A stretch of DNA of 64,000 nucleotides from JAZBPO01 sp963691775 (lineage in GTDB: Bacteria; Pseudomonadota; Gammaproteobacteria; Pseudomonadales; Azotimanducaceae): positions 3,720,001-3,784,000 of the forward strand of contig OY829369.1 of NCBI GenBank assembly GCA_963691775.1. Direction: 5' to 3'. Below the pieces are notes generated by a model. The model was not told the origin of the DNA and made no database searches. It was given only the letters and a program-made list of their open reading frames with translations. The position numbers and the translations under genes are program-made. How positions within the stretch are numbered: position 1 is the stretch's first letter; each line of letters begins with the position of its first letter. This document shows, piece after piece, positions 16,948 to 26,505 of the stretch.

Positions 16948-19900
16948 GGGCGGGCGCCTCGCGCCTTTCACGCGCAAGGCGCGTGAAGGTCGTGAAAAAC
17001 ACCGGTACGAGGACGATGCCAATGGATGTTGCCGCGAGCATCCCGCCCAGAATCGCCGTCGACAGGGTCTGCCGGCTGATCGAGCCGGGTCCCGTAGACA
17101 GGACAAGCGGCATGACGCCCAGAATGAACGAGAACGCAGTCATCATGATCGGGCGAAAACGTAGCTTTGAAGCCTCGAGCGCGGCGTCGTAGGCGCTCAT
17201 CCCTTGATCGTGGAGCTGCTTGGCGAACTCGACAATGAGAATCGAGTTCTTTGCCGCGAGGCCTATGAGGGCAATAAAGGCGATCTGGAAGAACAGATCG
17301 TTCTCCAGGCCACGGAGCGAGGAGGCGATAAGCGCGCCGAGCAGAGCGATCGGCGCAATGAGGAGCACCGCGACCGGCAAGGTCCAGTTTTCATAGAGCG
17401 CGGCAAGGAACAGCAGTGCGAAGACCGCGGCGAGTAGTAGTGCGACGCCGAGCTGGCCCTCTGAGCGAATCTGCTGATAGGTAATGCCGGTCCACTCATA
17501 GCTCATGTTGGGGGGCAGGATCTCGGCGGCTTCTTGTTCGATCGCCCTGATGACGTCGCCACTCGCGTAGCCCGGTGCAGGCGTGCCAGAAATGCTGGCA
17601 CTCGAGAAGAGGTTGTAGCGGACGATGGCTGCGGGGCCGGTGGTGCGATCGAGATGCGCGAGCACGTTCAGCGGCACCATGTTCCCCGCATTCGAGCGAA
17701 CCGTGTAGTAAGCGAGGCTGTCAGGTCGATCGCGAAAGCCTTCCTCCGCTTGAGCGGTCACCCGATAAACGCGGCCGAAGAGATTGAAGTCGTTCACGCG
17801 CGACGAGCCGGTGAGCACGTTCATGGTGCTGTAGATATCGCTCAATGGCACGCCTAGCGCCTTTGCCTTGGGGCGGTCGACGTTGAGCAGGTACAGGGGG
17901 ACTTCGGGCTTCAGGCTGCTGACCATCTCGGCGACCTCCGGCCGCGCCGCGACGCGCGCGTTGAGCGCGTCGGCCATCCCGCTGAGTCCGGCAAGGTTTG
18001 CGCCACTGCGGTCCTGCAGCTGTAGATCAACGCCCGCGCCGCTGCCAAGGCCCGCGATGGCCGGCGGCTTGAACAGGGAAATCCGCGGCTCGATGATCCG
18101 GTCCAGTTCTGGTCGCAGCGCTTCCATTACGCGCTCGACACCGTAGCCGGCCGCGGAGCGCTCGCCCCAATCCTTCAAGATCACTTCCAGGCTAGCGGCC
18201 GAATCGTCGGATCCGCTGCGCTTGCTTTCTCCGGCAAGGCTGAACACGTGTGCCACCGCGGGATGCGCCTGGACCACGCGCTGTGCTTGCTCTGCCATTT
18301 CGCGGCTGCGGGTGACCGACGCGCCATCGGGCAATTGCAGGTCGATGAAGAACCTGCCCTGATCTTCGCTTGGCATGAAGCCCGCAGGCAGGGCCTGGAA
18401 TAGAAACAGCGCGGCCACCAGCATGACGGCGAAGCCTGCGAAGCCCTGCCTCGGCTTCTGTAATGCGGTCTCGACCCAGCCGGCGTAGCGCTGTCCGCCG
18501 CGGTCAAGCAGACGATTGATCCACTCGAACAGCCTGCTTTTTGGCGGTGCGTCGTCCGGCTTAAGGAGCGCAGCGCAAAGAGCCGGGCTCAGGGTGAGCG
18601 CGACCACGGTCGAAATCAGCACTGCCACAGTGATGGTCAGCGCGAACTCGCGGTACATGATGCCGTTGACCCCCGCCAGAAAGGAGATCGGAACGAACAC
18701 GGCCGCAAGCACCAGGGAGGTCGCGATCAGCGCGCCGGTCAGTTCCGACATGGCCTTTTTGGTGGCCTCGCGGGGGCCGAGTCCTTCGTCCTTCATCAGG
18801 CGCTCGACGTTCTCTACGACCACGATCGCATCGTCGACCACAATGCCGATTGCCAGCACCAGGGCGAGCAGGTTCACGGTGTTCACGGTGAAGCCCATGA
18901 CCGCCATCGCGGCAAAAGTGCCGATGATCGAAACGGGGACGGCGAGAGCGGGAATCAGCGTGGCACGCCAGCGCTGCAGAAACGCGAACACAACCAGCAT
19001 CACCAGCAACAGTGCCTCCAGGAGGGTGATCAGCACTTCGTTGATCGACGCCTTGATGAAGGTCGACGCGTCATACCAGACTGTCCAGTCGATGCCCTTT
19101 GGGAACTGCGCCGAAAGCAGTTCGAGTTCAGCCTTTACGCGGTCGGCCACATCGAGGGCATTCGCGCCGGGCAGCAGATAGACCTGAATGATCGCTGCGT
19201 CCTTGCCATCGATCTTTGACTCCAGCCGATAGGCCTGGGCGCCCAATTCGACCCGAGCGATGTCGCGAAGTCGGATCAGCGACCCGTCCGAAGATGCCCG
19301 CACGACAATGTTCGAGAACTCCAGCGCCGAGGACAGCCGCCCCTCGGTGGATACCGGCAGCGTGAGATTCAGGTCCTCATTGCCTGGCTGAGCGCCGAGC
19401 TGTCCGGCGGCTGCAGACGCATTCTGTTCTCGAATTGCGTCCATAACGTCGCGGGTCGTCAGGCCGAAGCCCGTCATGCGGTCGGGCCTCAGCCAGATGC
19501 GCATCGCATAGCGCCGTGATCCGGTGTTGCGGATGCGGCCGACGCCGGGAATCCGCTTCAAGGCACCGTTGATATTGATGCTGACGTAGTTGCTCAGATA
19601 GATGTCGTCGTACTTGGGATCGTTCGAGGTCACCGCGATTTTCAGCAGTTCGACGCTGGCGTCCTTCTCGATCGATACGCCCTCCTGGGCGACATCCGCC
19701 GGCAGGATCGAATTCGCCTGCTTGGCGCTGTTCTGCACATCCACAGCGGCCAGATCCGGGTTTGTGCCGACGTCAAAGGTCACGGTGATGTTGACGCCGC
19801 CGGAGCGGGAGCTCTGCGACCGCATGTAGATCATGTTCGGTACGCCGTTGATTTCCTCTTCAAGCGGCGCAGCGACCGATTCAGCGGCGGTCACTGCCGT

Positions 19901-20059
19901 AGCACCGGGATAGCTCGTTGAAATCTTTACGGCGGGCGGCGTGATGTAGGGGTATTGGTCGACGGGCAGCGTCAGTAGCGCTATGGCGCCGACGAGGGTA
20001 ATGACCACGGAGATGACCGTGGCGAAAACCGGCCGATCGACAAAGTGCTGCGCGATCAC
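16940..20059 (-). CDS. RND multidrug efflux pump, inner-membrane subunit (HAE1/AcrB family)
   Basis: A 1039-residue resistance-nodulation-division transporter of normal AcrB length. It opens with the family start (FVDRPVFATVISVVITLVGA) and has twelve membrane helices with two large periplasmic loops. The proton-relay residues are all present: Asp409 and Asp410 in GIVVDDAIVVVENVER, and Lys937 in AAKNSILIVEFA. It should use the proton motive force to expel hydrophobic drugs, dyes or detergents. It starts 6 bases after the adaptor gene stop and overlaps the outer-membrane gene by 8 bases, so all three subunits come from one transcript. No regulator is adjacent. Confidence 0.97.
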   Translation of the reverse strand: MIAQHFVDRPVFATVISVVITLVGAIALLTLPVDQYPYITPPAVKISTSYPGATAVTAAESVAAPLEEEINGVPNMIYMRSQSSRSGGVNITVTFDVGTNPDLAAVDVQNSAKQANSILPADVAQEGVSIEKDASVELLKIAVTSNDPKYDDIYLSNYVSININGALKRIPGVGRIRNTGSRRYAMRIWLRPDRMTGFGLTTRDVMDAIREQNASAAAGQLGAQPGNEDLNLTLPVSTEGRLSSALEFSNIVVRASSDGSLIRLRDIARVELGAQAYRLESKIDGKDAAIIQVYLLPGANALDVADRVKAELELLSAQFPKGIDWTVWYDASTFIKASINEVLITLLEALLLVMLVVFAFLQRWRATLIPALAVPVSIIGTFAAMAVMGFTVNTVNLLALVLAIGIVVDDAIVVVENVERLMKDEGLGPREATKKAMSELTGALIATSLVLAAVFVPISFLAGVNGIMYREFALTITVAVLISTVVALTLSPALCAALLKPDDAPPKSRLFEWINRLLDRGGQRYAGWVETALQKPRQGFAGFAVMLVAALFLFQALPAGFMPSEDQGRFFIDLQLPDGASVTRSREMAEQAQRVVQAHPAVAHVFSLAGESKRSGSDDSAASLEVILKDWGERSAAGYGVERVMEALRPELDRIIEPRISLFKPPAIAGLGSGAGVDLQLQDRSGANLAGLSGMADALNARVAARPEVAEMVSSLKPEVPLYLLNVDRPKAKALGVPLSDIYSTMNVLTGSSRVNDFNLFGRVYRVTAQAEEGFRDRPDSLAYYTVRSNAGNMVPLNVLAHLDRTTGPAAIVRYNLFSSASISGTPAPGYASGDVIRAIEQEAAEILPPNMSYEWTGITYQQIRSEGQLGVALLLAAVFALLFLAALYENWTLPVAVLLIAPIALLGALIASSLRGLENDLFFQIAFIALIGLAAKNSILIVEFAKQLHDQGMSAYDAALEASKLRFRPIMMTAFSFILGVMPLVLSTGPGSISRQTLSTAILGGMLAATSIGIVLVPVFFTTFTRLARERREAPAHD

Positions 20060-20065
20060 GGTTCG

Positions 20066-21265
20066 TCAGCCCTGTTCAGCGATCGCGTTCGCCGCCGCTG
20101 TCGCGCTGAGCCGTGCTGCTTTGCGCGCCTCGTTCTCGGCTTCCGTGACGGGCTGCACGGTCTGACCATGACGCACGCGGTGCATGCCCTCGACAATCAC
20201 CCGCTCGCCTTTTGCGAGGCCTGAGCTGGCAACGATCTCCCCGCCGTTCTGCGGGCCGAGGACCAGGAATCGCTGCTCTACGGTGTCATCGGGCAGTACC
20301 ACCATTACGTAGCTGCCGCCCTGCTCAACGCGAATGGACTTCTCGTTCACGATCACGGCGCCCGGTACCGCATCAAGTTCCAGGCGCGCGCGGGTGAACT
20401 GCCCTGGCAGAAGCTCGCGGGAGGGGTTCGGCACGACGGCGCGTACGGCGAAGGTTCCCGTCTCGGTGTTGACTTCGGGCTCCGTAAAGCTGATGTCGCC
20501 TTGATAGCGGTATACGGAATCGTCCGGGAGCGTGATCGTCACCCAGCCTTCAACGGCTTTGCCTTCTTCGTCGATCTGGCGGCGTTCCTCGAAGCTCTCG
20601 CGGGAGCGCTGAGCGTTCAGGTAGTCGAGCTCGGTCATGCGAAACTCGATATACATGGGGTCCACCTGCTTGACCGTGGTCAGCAGCGACTGACCCGCCG
20701 TGCCGACCAGGGCGCCGACGTCGACACCTCGCGCGCCCGCGAGCCCCGAGATCGGTGCCGTGACGTGGGTGAATTCCAGGTCGAGCTTTGCCTCTGCGAG
20801 TTCTGCCTGAATGGCGGATACGCCGGCGGCGGCCTGTTCACGGGCTGAGGTCGCGGTGTCGAGATCGAGCTGACTCGCGGCGTTTTCTTCGTAGAGCGGC
20901 TGCAGGCGCTCTACGTCGCGCTCCATCTTCCGCAATTGCGCGACGGCGCTGTCCAGGTTTGCCTGCAGACGATCGACTCGCGCGACGTAAGGGCGATCAT
21001 CAATACGATAGAGCGGATCGCCTTCCTCGACGTAAGTGCCCTCCGTGTACTCGATCGATTCTATGAAGCCGTTGACGCGTGCACGCACTTCGACGTCCTG
21101 CGAGGGATGGGTTACGGCGACATAGTTGCCGTAGATCGGGAAGAAACGGGATTCCGCGGGTGCAATCACCACCTCGGGCGGAGGGGGTGGAACGGGCTCT
21201 TCCGCGCAGGCCGTTATCAATGGCGGTACGACGAGCAGGAGCGATCGGAGTGAGATGCGAATCAT
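20066..21265 (-). CDS. RND efflux periplasmic adaptor lipoprotein (HlyD/AcrA family)
   Basis: A 399-residue membrane-fusion protein. The signal peptide ends in a lipobox (LITAC), so it is anchored in the inner membrane. The beta-barrel/lipoyl start is VEVRARVNGFIESIEYTEGTYVEEGDPLYRID, followed by an alpha-hairpin (about residues 95-165) and the second lipoyl half FTHVTAPISGLAG. ATG 21265 follows a strong GGGAGG site; the open frame upstream is repeat-containing spacer. It is the first gene of the three-gene efflux operon and joins pump to exit duct. A 14-base direct repeat upstream may control the operon. Confidence 0.95.
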   Translation of the reverse strand: MIRISLRSLLLVVPPLITACAEEPVPPPPPEVVIAPAESRFFPIYGNYVAVTHPSQDVEVRARVNGFIESIEYTEGTYVEEGDPLYRIDDRPYVARVDRLQANLDSAVAQLRKMERDVERLQPLYEENAASQLDLDTATSAREQAAAGVSAIQAELAEAKLDLEFTHVTAPISGLAGARGVDVGALVGTAGQSLLTTVKQVDPMYIEFRMTELDYLNAQRSRESFEERRQIDEEGKAVEGWVTITLPDDSVYRYQGDISFTEPEVNTETGTFAVRAVVPNPSRELLPGQFTRARLELDAVPGAVIVNEKSIRVEQGGSYVMVVLPDDTVEQRFLVLGPQNGGEIVASSGLAKGERVIVEGMHRVRHGQTVQPVTEAENEARKAARLSATAAANAIAEQG

Positions 21266-21580
21266 TTGTACCCTCCCATCGCCGAGACTACCGCGCGGCG
21301 CAGGGCCCCTGCCAGCGAGGCGGGCGCTGTATCGCGGACTCAGGATCGCCGACGCGAGATCGCCGACGCGAAATCGTCGCGGGCGTTCCTCTCCGTTCAT
21401 CTTGCGTGCGGTGCAACCGGGCCCGGCATGTCAGTGAGGATCAGCGCTGGCCGCGTCGATCGCTGTTCAGCAGCCGCGTCGCGCTGGTTTCGGTTTCGCG
21501 TCTCTGCATGCGCCTTGCGGTGCGCGCATCTATCCCTGGCGCTTGAACGCGGCGTGCGTGCAGTCGCTTTGCTGTCGCCG
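21266..21580. other. Upstream region of the efflux operon
   Basis: 315 bases between the adaptor gene start and the end of the ion-channel gene, which is on the same strand. It contains the 14-base direct repeat described separately. No gene is seen. Promoter elements for the efflux operon should lie here. Confidence 0.5.
21344..21371. repeat. Two perfect 14-base direct repeats upstream of the efflux operon
   Basis: GATCGCCGACGCGA occurs twice back to back, followed by a degenerate partial third copy (AATCGTCGCG). The array lies about 80-105 bases upstream of the adaptor start codon. It could bind a regulator or be a replication-slippage product. Confidence 0.6.
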
Positions 21581-22276
21581 TCAGGTACTTTCGCTGTCCT
21601 CGCCGTTCTTCGCGACATAGAGGCTCACGAGGCGGGCGATCATGACTGCGACGTAGAGCTGGCCCAGAAGCGCCTCCAGATAGGCGAGGGTGCCCGCGAT
21701 CACGTTCGTGGGTGTCATGTCGCCGTAGCCCAGTGTGGTGATGGTCACGAAGCTGAAGTAGAAGAAGGCGTAAAGGCGCTGGCCATCGGGAACAGCATGG
21801 ACGTTCGTTGCGAAGGAACCGGGGAGCAGGACGTCGAGCGTGGCATAGACAAAGGCGAACAGCATTGCCATGAGCACATACACGTTGACTGCGCCCCAGA
21901 GCGTTTCAGCATCTATTTCCCTGCGAACGAACAGAAGCGTTCTGGTTTCCAGGGCAATCAGAAAGCCGTAGAACACCATGCCGAGTACGCTAGAGAAGAG
22001 GGCGATGAGCGATGCGTGCACGAAGCTTGAGGTGATGCCAGGCACAAGCGCGAGGACCCCAAGCAGCGCTGTGAACTGCAAGGCGGTGCGGCTTCTGGCC
22101 ACGGCGAGAGGGCCAGCGACGAACACAAGACCCATGGCCAGGTAGACCACCAGATTGGGACCGTCGGGGTTCAGCGTTACCGCAATAGGCCCGATGAGGA
22201 GGAACACCAGCAGTGCGAAGAACAGCGCTCGCTGGCTTTGCAGGGGTCGCGCGAGATCGTCTAGTGCGGTGTTCAT
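21581..22276 (-). CDS. Ion channel family membrane protein (K+-channel-like pore)
   Basis: A 231-residue integral membrane protein with six hydrophobic segments. The last two frame a potassium-channel pore: the selectivity filter TITTLGYGD lies near residue 180 and is intact, followed by the inner helix AYLEALLGQLYVAVMIARLVSLYV. There is no cytosolic RCK/TrkA-N domain, so gating must be by another means. ATG 22276 has a GGAG-type site directly upstream and removes a non-conserved extension. It is transcribed in the same direction as the efflux operon but 315 bases away from it. Function in K+ conductance is inferred from the filter. Confidence 0.9.
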   Translation of the reverse strand: MNTALDDLARPLQSQRALFFALLVFLLIGPIAVTLNPDGPNLVVYLAMGLVFVAGPLAVARSRTALQFTALLGVLALVPGITSSFVHASLIALFSSVLGMVFYGFLIALETRTLLFVRREIDAETLWGAVNVYVLMAMLFAFVYATLDVLLPGSFATNVHAVPDGQRLYAFFYFSFVTITTLGYGDMTPTNVIAGTLAYLEALLGQLYVAVMIARLVSLYVAKNGEDSEST

Positions 22277-22378
22277 GGAACACTCCTGTAGCTCTTGGCG
22301 CTTGCCTGTGAAGCGAGGGGGCATCGTGTCAGGATTCTGGGTGCTTGAAGCATGCAATCACGACAGGAGCGCATCCAC

Positions 22379-22867
22379 ATGCGTAACGGCGCCCCAAGAT
22401 TACGGGCAACGACCCTTGGCTTGCTCTGCTCGATGCTGTTCGCGGCGCCCCCCGCGGCGCTGGCGGGAAACCCGGTCATCTATCCCGCTGACGGCCAGTC
22501 GGCAGAGCAACAGCGCGATGACGAGGGCCAGTGTTTCGTCTGGGCGCGCGACGAGTCAGGCTTCGACCCTCTGGCGCCGCCGGAAGTCGATACGGCTGCG
22601 GCTCCGCAGCGACGGGGCGGCGCCCTTCGGGGGGCCGCGGCGGGCGCGATCGTGGGGGCCATCGTTGATGGGTCTGATGGCGCGGGCGAGGGCGCCATGG
22701 CGGGGTCGGTGTTCGGGCGTATGCGCCAGAGCGGGCAGAACCGGGCCGCGCGCGGCGCCCGGGCTGACCAGATTCAGGCGCAGAGCGACGCGGTGGCGGC
22801 TCAGCGCGACCGCTTTGATCGCGCGTACGCTGCCTGCATGAGCGGCCGGGGCTATACGGTCAACTGA
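22379..22867 (+). CDS. Exported glycine-zipper family protein
   Basis: A 162-residue protein with a Sec signal peptide (TTLGLLCSMLFAAPPAALA) and a Cys-containing N-terminal motif, YPADGQSAEQQRDDEGQCFVW, seen in a family of small gammaproteobacterial envelope proteins. The middle contains a glycine zipper, ALRGAAAGAIVGAIVDG, which could insert into or lie on a membrane. The C-terminus ends in a second Cys pattern, FDRAYAACMSGRGYTV. ATG 22379 follows AGGAG by 9 bases; ATG 22352 is the alternative. The gene converges on the large exported-protein gene, with one base between the two stops. Exact function is unknown. Confidence 0.78.
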   Translation: MRNGAPRLRATTLGLLCSMLFAAPPAALAGNPVIYPADGQSAEQQRDDEGQCFVWARDESGFDPLAPPEVDTAAAPQRRGGALRGAAAGAIVGAIVDGSDGAGEGAMAGSVFGRMRQSGQNRAARGARADQIQAQSDAVAAQRDRFDRAYAACMSGRGYTVN

Positions 22868-22868
22868 G

Positions 22869-25439
22869 TTATCGGCGCCGCAGGCGGCCGCCGCCCCGGA
22901 ATTGCCGCGCCCGATTCCCGTAGCCCTGCAGCCCCTGCCGCCGGGCGCGATAGCTCTGGTCCAGGGCGTCGAGGCGGCGGTTGCGTTCGCGATTCGAAGC
23001 GCGCGCGCGTTCCATGCCGCTTGCAAGATCGTCCCGGCGCACGCCCTGCTCGCGGCTGACCCGTTCCACCGGTTGCCAGGCGCCGTTCTCGCGCTTGGCC
23101 CAGCCTTCGTCGGTACGCCGGTAGACTTCGCCGGCGCTGCCCGCGTACAGGTCCCCTGAAGGTGCCTCGGCGAGCAGGGCGCGGTCGAAGCCGCGCCCGG
23201 CAATGGTGCCGGTCGCGCCTCCAGACGTTTCGAAGTCGGTTCGCCTGCCGGCGTCGCCTCGCACCGTCTCGGTCGTGATGGTTTGGTCCCCTGATGTGAA
23301 TGCGCCTTCCCGGGTAACGGTGCCATCCGGACCGACGCTGCGTTCGATGCTGCCGGTTCCTCCACCGGAGCCCCGAAAGTCGACCGCCCCTTCTCCGTCT
23401 TCGAAGCGTCCGTCGCTGAGGACCGTGCGGCCGTCGCTGGTCACGAATTCACCATGCGAAGTCATGCCGTCACCCCGGTAATCGCGGACGACCTCGCCGC
23501 CGCCGCCGCGGCTGCTTTCGAGGGTCGTGCGACCGATGCCATCGTCGTAGCGTCGCTCGATTTCCGCTCGGCCCGCGCGTCCTTCGATTGCGGTGTCGAT
23601 CTTCCAGGCGTTGTCGTCGGCATCGTAGTACCGCCGGGTCTCGACTCCGCGCCCGGTGCGGGGGTTGTAGCTTCGGCCGGACAGGGCCCACTCATCGCCG
23701 TCCCAGGTGCTTTCTGCGGTGCTGTAGCGGCCGGTGCTCGGGTCATAGCTGGAACCGTATCCATAGCCGCCGTAGGGCCCGTAGTAGCGCGTCCAGGAAC
23801 CGTAATGACCCGTTCGCGGGTTGTACCAGGAGGCTGAACCATAGCTGTAGGGGTATGGGTAGAAGATCGGAAACCCCGGATACCAGGGGTGATAGGGGTC
23901 GTAGTAGACCCAGGGCGCGTAGTAGTAACCCGTCCCCCACACGGGGACGCCGTGGTAGATGTAAACGCTCTGATAGCCCGCGGTTGTCGTGTAGGTGATG
24001 GTCGTGTCGTTCGCGTCTTCCACCTGGGCGTAGGTCGTATGGTGAATCGGCGATGAGGCGGGGATTTCATAGATCGCTTCCGGGATGCGCGCCGTTGCGC
24101 GCCAGGGCCCGGTGGCCGCGTCGCTTTCGTACCAGATGCCCTCGAAGCACAGGTAATAGCGCGCGCCGACGCGAAGGACGTCGTAGGGCGTATTGATCCC
24201 GCGTTCCACATCGGTCGCGTCGATCGCCTTGAAAGCAGGCTCGCCGGACCAGCTGACGTCAATGCCTGGTTCGGCGCCTCGCTCGACTCGTGTCCGGCGG
24301 GGCAGCATCGCTTCGAGTGCTGCTGTACGAGACTCGCGCGTGCCGGGCACAGCGGCCAGCACCGCGCTGCGCGGGTGGTCCCTCGGAATCTTTGCGAAGG
24401 TATCCGGCAGCATCTCCACGGGCGCCCAGCGCGCGCCAGTGAGCTCATCGGAACGGAACCAGCGTCCGGATGCGAGCAGGTACCAGTCGGCACCGGCGCG
24501 GAACAGTGGTGCGTCCGTGTTGGTGACCCAGGACAACTCGCCGCTGCCCACGGTTTCGAGCGCCGGCGGCCCGTCGAGCACCACGAGCTCCGCAGGTGCT
24601 GTTCGCACTGCAATGTGCGGAACCTCTGCGTCCGTGGGGGCATCTTCGGCCGCGGCGGCGGCTGCGGCGCGAGGGAAACGCTCGGCGGACAGGTTGTGCA
24701 GGTCGTCGGGCAGCACGCCGGCCCAGCTCCAGGGGCCCTCAAGTTCCGGTGCCGTGAGCCAGCCGGCAGCATCCAGCAGCCAGTACAATCGGGATGCATC
24801 CTGAAAGAGAGTCCAGTTCGTGTTGGCTACGAACATGAGTCCGGAATTCCGGATGGGCACAAACAGCGGTTCGCCATCCGTGATCAGGAGGCGGGCCGGG
24901 CCCTGCTCGACGATGACTTCGGGTGCCTCTGCGGCGAGCCCCGGCGTGTCCGTGGGCAGCATTTCGTCCGCCAGGTGGCTGAGAACAAGATCCAGCGGGG
25001 TCTCCCGCGTGGCCTCCGGCAACGCCGCCTGCAGCATCTCGTAGTGTCGAACTTCGCTTCCGCGTCCGTCGGCAAACTCGATGGCGACAACTTCGAGATT
25101 GCTTACGGTGACGATTCTTCGGTCAACGTCGGGTAGTGCATCTGCCTCGAAGGTCACGGTGGCGTAGATGACTTCGTCGCTGTCCGCGGGGTGCGCCTCC
25201 GCGGCCGCGGTGCCCTCTATGTGCTTGAAGTCCGTCCAGGCGTGAATCTGTGGTGCGTGGATCAGAATGAACCCGTCTTCATTTTCCAGTCGGCGTGGAT
25301 AGGAAAGATCACGGATCGTTGCTTTCCACAGCGGCTCAGCTGCGCCGGCCGTTTCTCTTGATCGGGCCTCTTGGGTCACCACGAATGCAAGTAGCAGCGT
25401 CACGAACAGCCGGCTCGCGCTTGTGCGGTTTTGCTTCAT
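22869..25439 (-). CDS. Large exported Tyr/Gly-rich protein of unknown function
   Basis: An 856-residue protein with a signal peptide (LFVTLLLAFVVTQEARS). Three kinds of sequence follow. Residues 40-400 contain repeated modules in which short strands alternate with W-x-Y/W-F surfaces (LFQDASRLYWLLDAAGWL, LFRAGADWYLLASGRWF, VLRVGARYYLCFEGIWY), about 100 residues apart, each followed by a GPW/ARW motif. Residues 470-600 are extremely Tyr/Pro/Gly-rich (YYYAPWVYYDPYHPWYPGF and onward). The C-terminal third is Gly/Arg/Asp-rich and ends in a basic tail. Similar proteins are annotated only as hypothetical or as a carbohydrate-binding family, without known activity. Surface or matrix location is inferred. 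Confidence 0.75.
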   Translation of the reverse strand: MKQNRTSASRLFVTLLLAFVVTQEARSRETAGAAEPLWKATIRDLSYPRRLENEDGFILIHAPQIHAWTDFKHIEGTAAAEAHPADSDEVIYATVTFEADALPDVDRRIVTVSNLEVVAIEFADGRGSEVRHYEMLQAALPEATRETPLDLVLSHLADEMLPTDTPGLAAEAPEVIVEQGPARLLITDGEPLFVPIRNSGLMFVANTNWTLFQDASRLYWLLDAAGWLTAPELEGPWSWAGVLPDDLHNLSAERFPRAAAAAAAEDAPTDAEVPHIAVRTAPAELVVLDGPPALETVGSGELSWVTNTDAPLFRAGADWYLLASGRWFRSDELTGARWAPVEMLPDTFAKIPRDHPRSAVLAAVPGTRESRTAALEAMLPRRTRVERGAEPGIDVSWSGEPAFKAIDATDVERGINTPYDVLRVGARYYLCFEGIWYESDAATGPWRATARIPEAIYEIPASSPIHHTTYAQVEDANDTTITYTTTAGYQSVYIYHGVPVWGTGYYYAPWVYYDPYHPWYPGFPIFYPYPYSYGSASWYNPRTGHYGSWTRYYGPYGGYGYGSSYDPSTGRYSTAESTWDGDEWALSGRSYNPRTGRGVETRRYYDADDNAWKIDTAIEGRAGRAEIERRYDDGIGRTTLESSRGGGGEVVRDYRGDGMTSHGEFVTSDGRTVLSDGRFEDGEGAVDFRGSGGGTGSIERSVGPDGTVTREGAFTSGDQTITTETVRGDAGRRTDFETSGGATGTIAGRGFDRALLAEAPSGDLYAGSAGEVYRRTDEGWAKRENGAWQPVERVSREQGVRRDDLASGMERARASNRERNRRLDALDQSYRARRQGLQGYGNRARQFRGGGRLRRR

Positions 25440-25568
25440 GACGGTCTCCGGTGGCTCGCGTGCTGGATGCTATCGCTTTGTCGCGCAGCGCGCGTTGCTG
25501 TTCTGGTTGGTGAGACGTCGTGTGCTCGCTAGACTCGGACGCAGGGCGTAGGAAGGGGAGCCATCATT

Positions 25569-26255
25569 ATGAGACCAGGAACCGCGGCGCTGTGGAGCGC
25601 TCTGCTGACGCTTGCCGGGTGCGCTGCACCGACCCCGGAGATTGTTACGGATGACCCACAGGCCTTCACGCATGACGGCCTCGCGCCGGTCCGGGGCACC
25701 CGCATGGACCAGGTCTGGGCGCGTCCCGGCCTCGATCTGACCGGTTACGAGAGGATCGTTTTCCGCGGCGCGGGGATTGCCTATCGCCCCGTCGATCCCC
25801 CCCGTGCCGCCCGAGGTTTGCGTACAGGATCGGATAGCGAGTTTCCGCTCACAGCCGCCCAGCGTGAACGCCTGGAAGGGATCGTTCGCGAGGCGTTCGC
25901 AGACGAGCTCGGCAAGCTTCAGCGTTTCGAGGTCGTCGATGCGCCGGGTCCTGGCGTTCTCCTTCTACGAGGCGCGCTCGTCGATGTCGTCAGCCTCGTG
26001 CCGCCAGAGCGGGCTGGCAACGTGGATGTGTACCTGAGCTCCGTTGGCGAGGCGACGCTTGTAGTCGAGCTCCTTGACGCGGAGTCAGGCGCAGTCCTTC
26101 TTCGGACGGCGGATCGCCGCGCAGCCGAAAGCAGGGGGTACATGATGGAGGCGAACCCGGTGACGAGCTGGGCTGAGGTCCGTCGCCTAGCAGATTCATG
26201 GGCGTTGCTGTTGCGCGAGCGCCTGGATGCGATCGACACAGCGCTGCCGCAGTGA
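25569..26255 (+). CDS. DUF3313-type lipoprotein
   Basis: A 228-residue lipoprotein with the lipobox LTLAGC after a short signal peptide. The mature part resembles DUF3313: a YERIVFRGAGIAYRP strand, an LTAAQRERLEGIVREAFADEL helix, an LLLRGALVDVV strand and a conserved VGEATLVVELLDAESGAVLLRTADRRA stretch. The fold is related to lipoproteins that bind or assemble envelope components, but no activity is established. It is divergently arranged from the 856-residue gene, with 129 bases of shared upstream DNA. The pqi operon follows on the same strand after 250 bases, so shared envelope-stress control is possible but not shown. Confidence 0.82.
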   Translation: MRPGTAALWSALLTLAGCAAPTPEIVTDDPQAFTHDGLAPVRGTRMDQVWARPGLDLTGYERIVFRGAGIAYRPVDPPRAARGLRTGSDSEFPLTAAQRERLEGIVREAFADELGKLQRFEVVDAPGPGVLLLRGALVDVVSLVPPERAGNVDVYLSSVGEATLVVELLDAESGAVLLRTADRRAAESRGYMMEANPVTSWAEVRRLADSWALLLRERLDAIDTALPQ

Positions 26256-26505
26256 GTTCGGGCGAATGCTCGCCCCAAATCGAGCTGTCAGGCTTGTCGA
26301 CACCTGGGCCCCTGCTGTCGGCCACGGTCTGCGCCAAGGGGGCGCAGGCCATTTTCGAGCGCGCCGATGCGGTGGCGCGCGTCCCGCGCATGAGGGGCCA
26401 TTCAACGGCGATCGCGCTCGGCGGGCGGCGCGCGTGTAGGCTAGCGGGGCGAGGCACGCGGGCACTCGTCCGCGTTCAATTCCCGGCGCCGCCCGGGTAG
26501 CGGCC

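Noticed and set aside
23462..24799. 445-codon frame opposite in phase to the 856-residue gene
   Set aside because: Same-strand shadow frame, Thr/Pro/Arg-rich, no signal peptide or motif; the 856-residue frame has a signal peptide and modular repeats.
26420..26496. tRNA-like fold (GGGCGGCG and CGCCGCCC arms, TTCAATT loop) before pqiA
   Set aside because: The T-stem has a mismatch, no D-arm or sensible anticodon arm could be placed, and it does not match tRNA-Sec. Treated as chance GC pairing.
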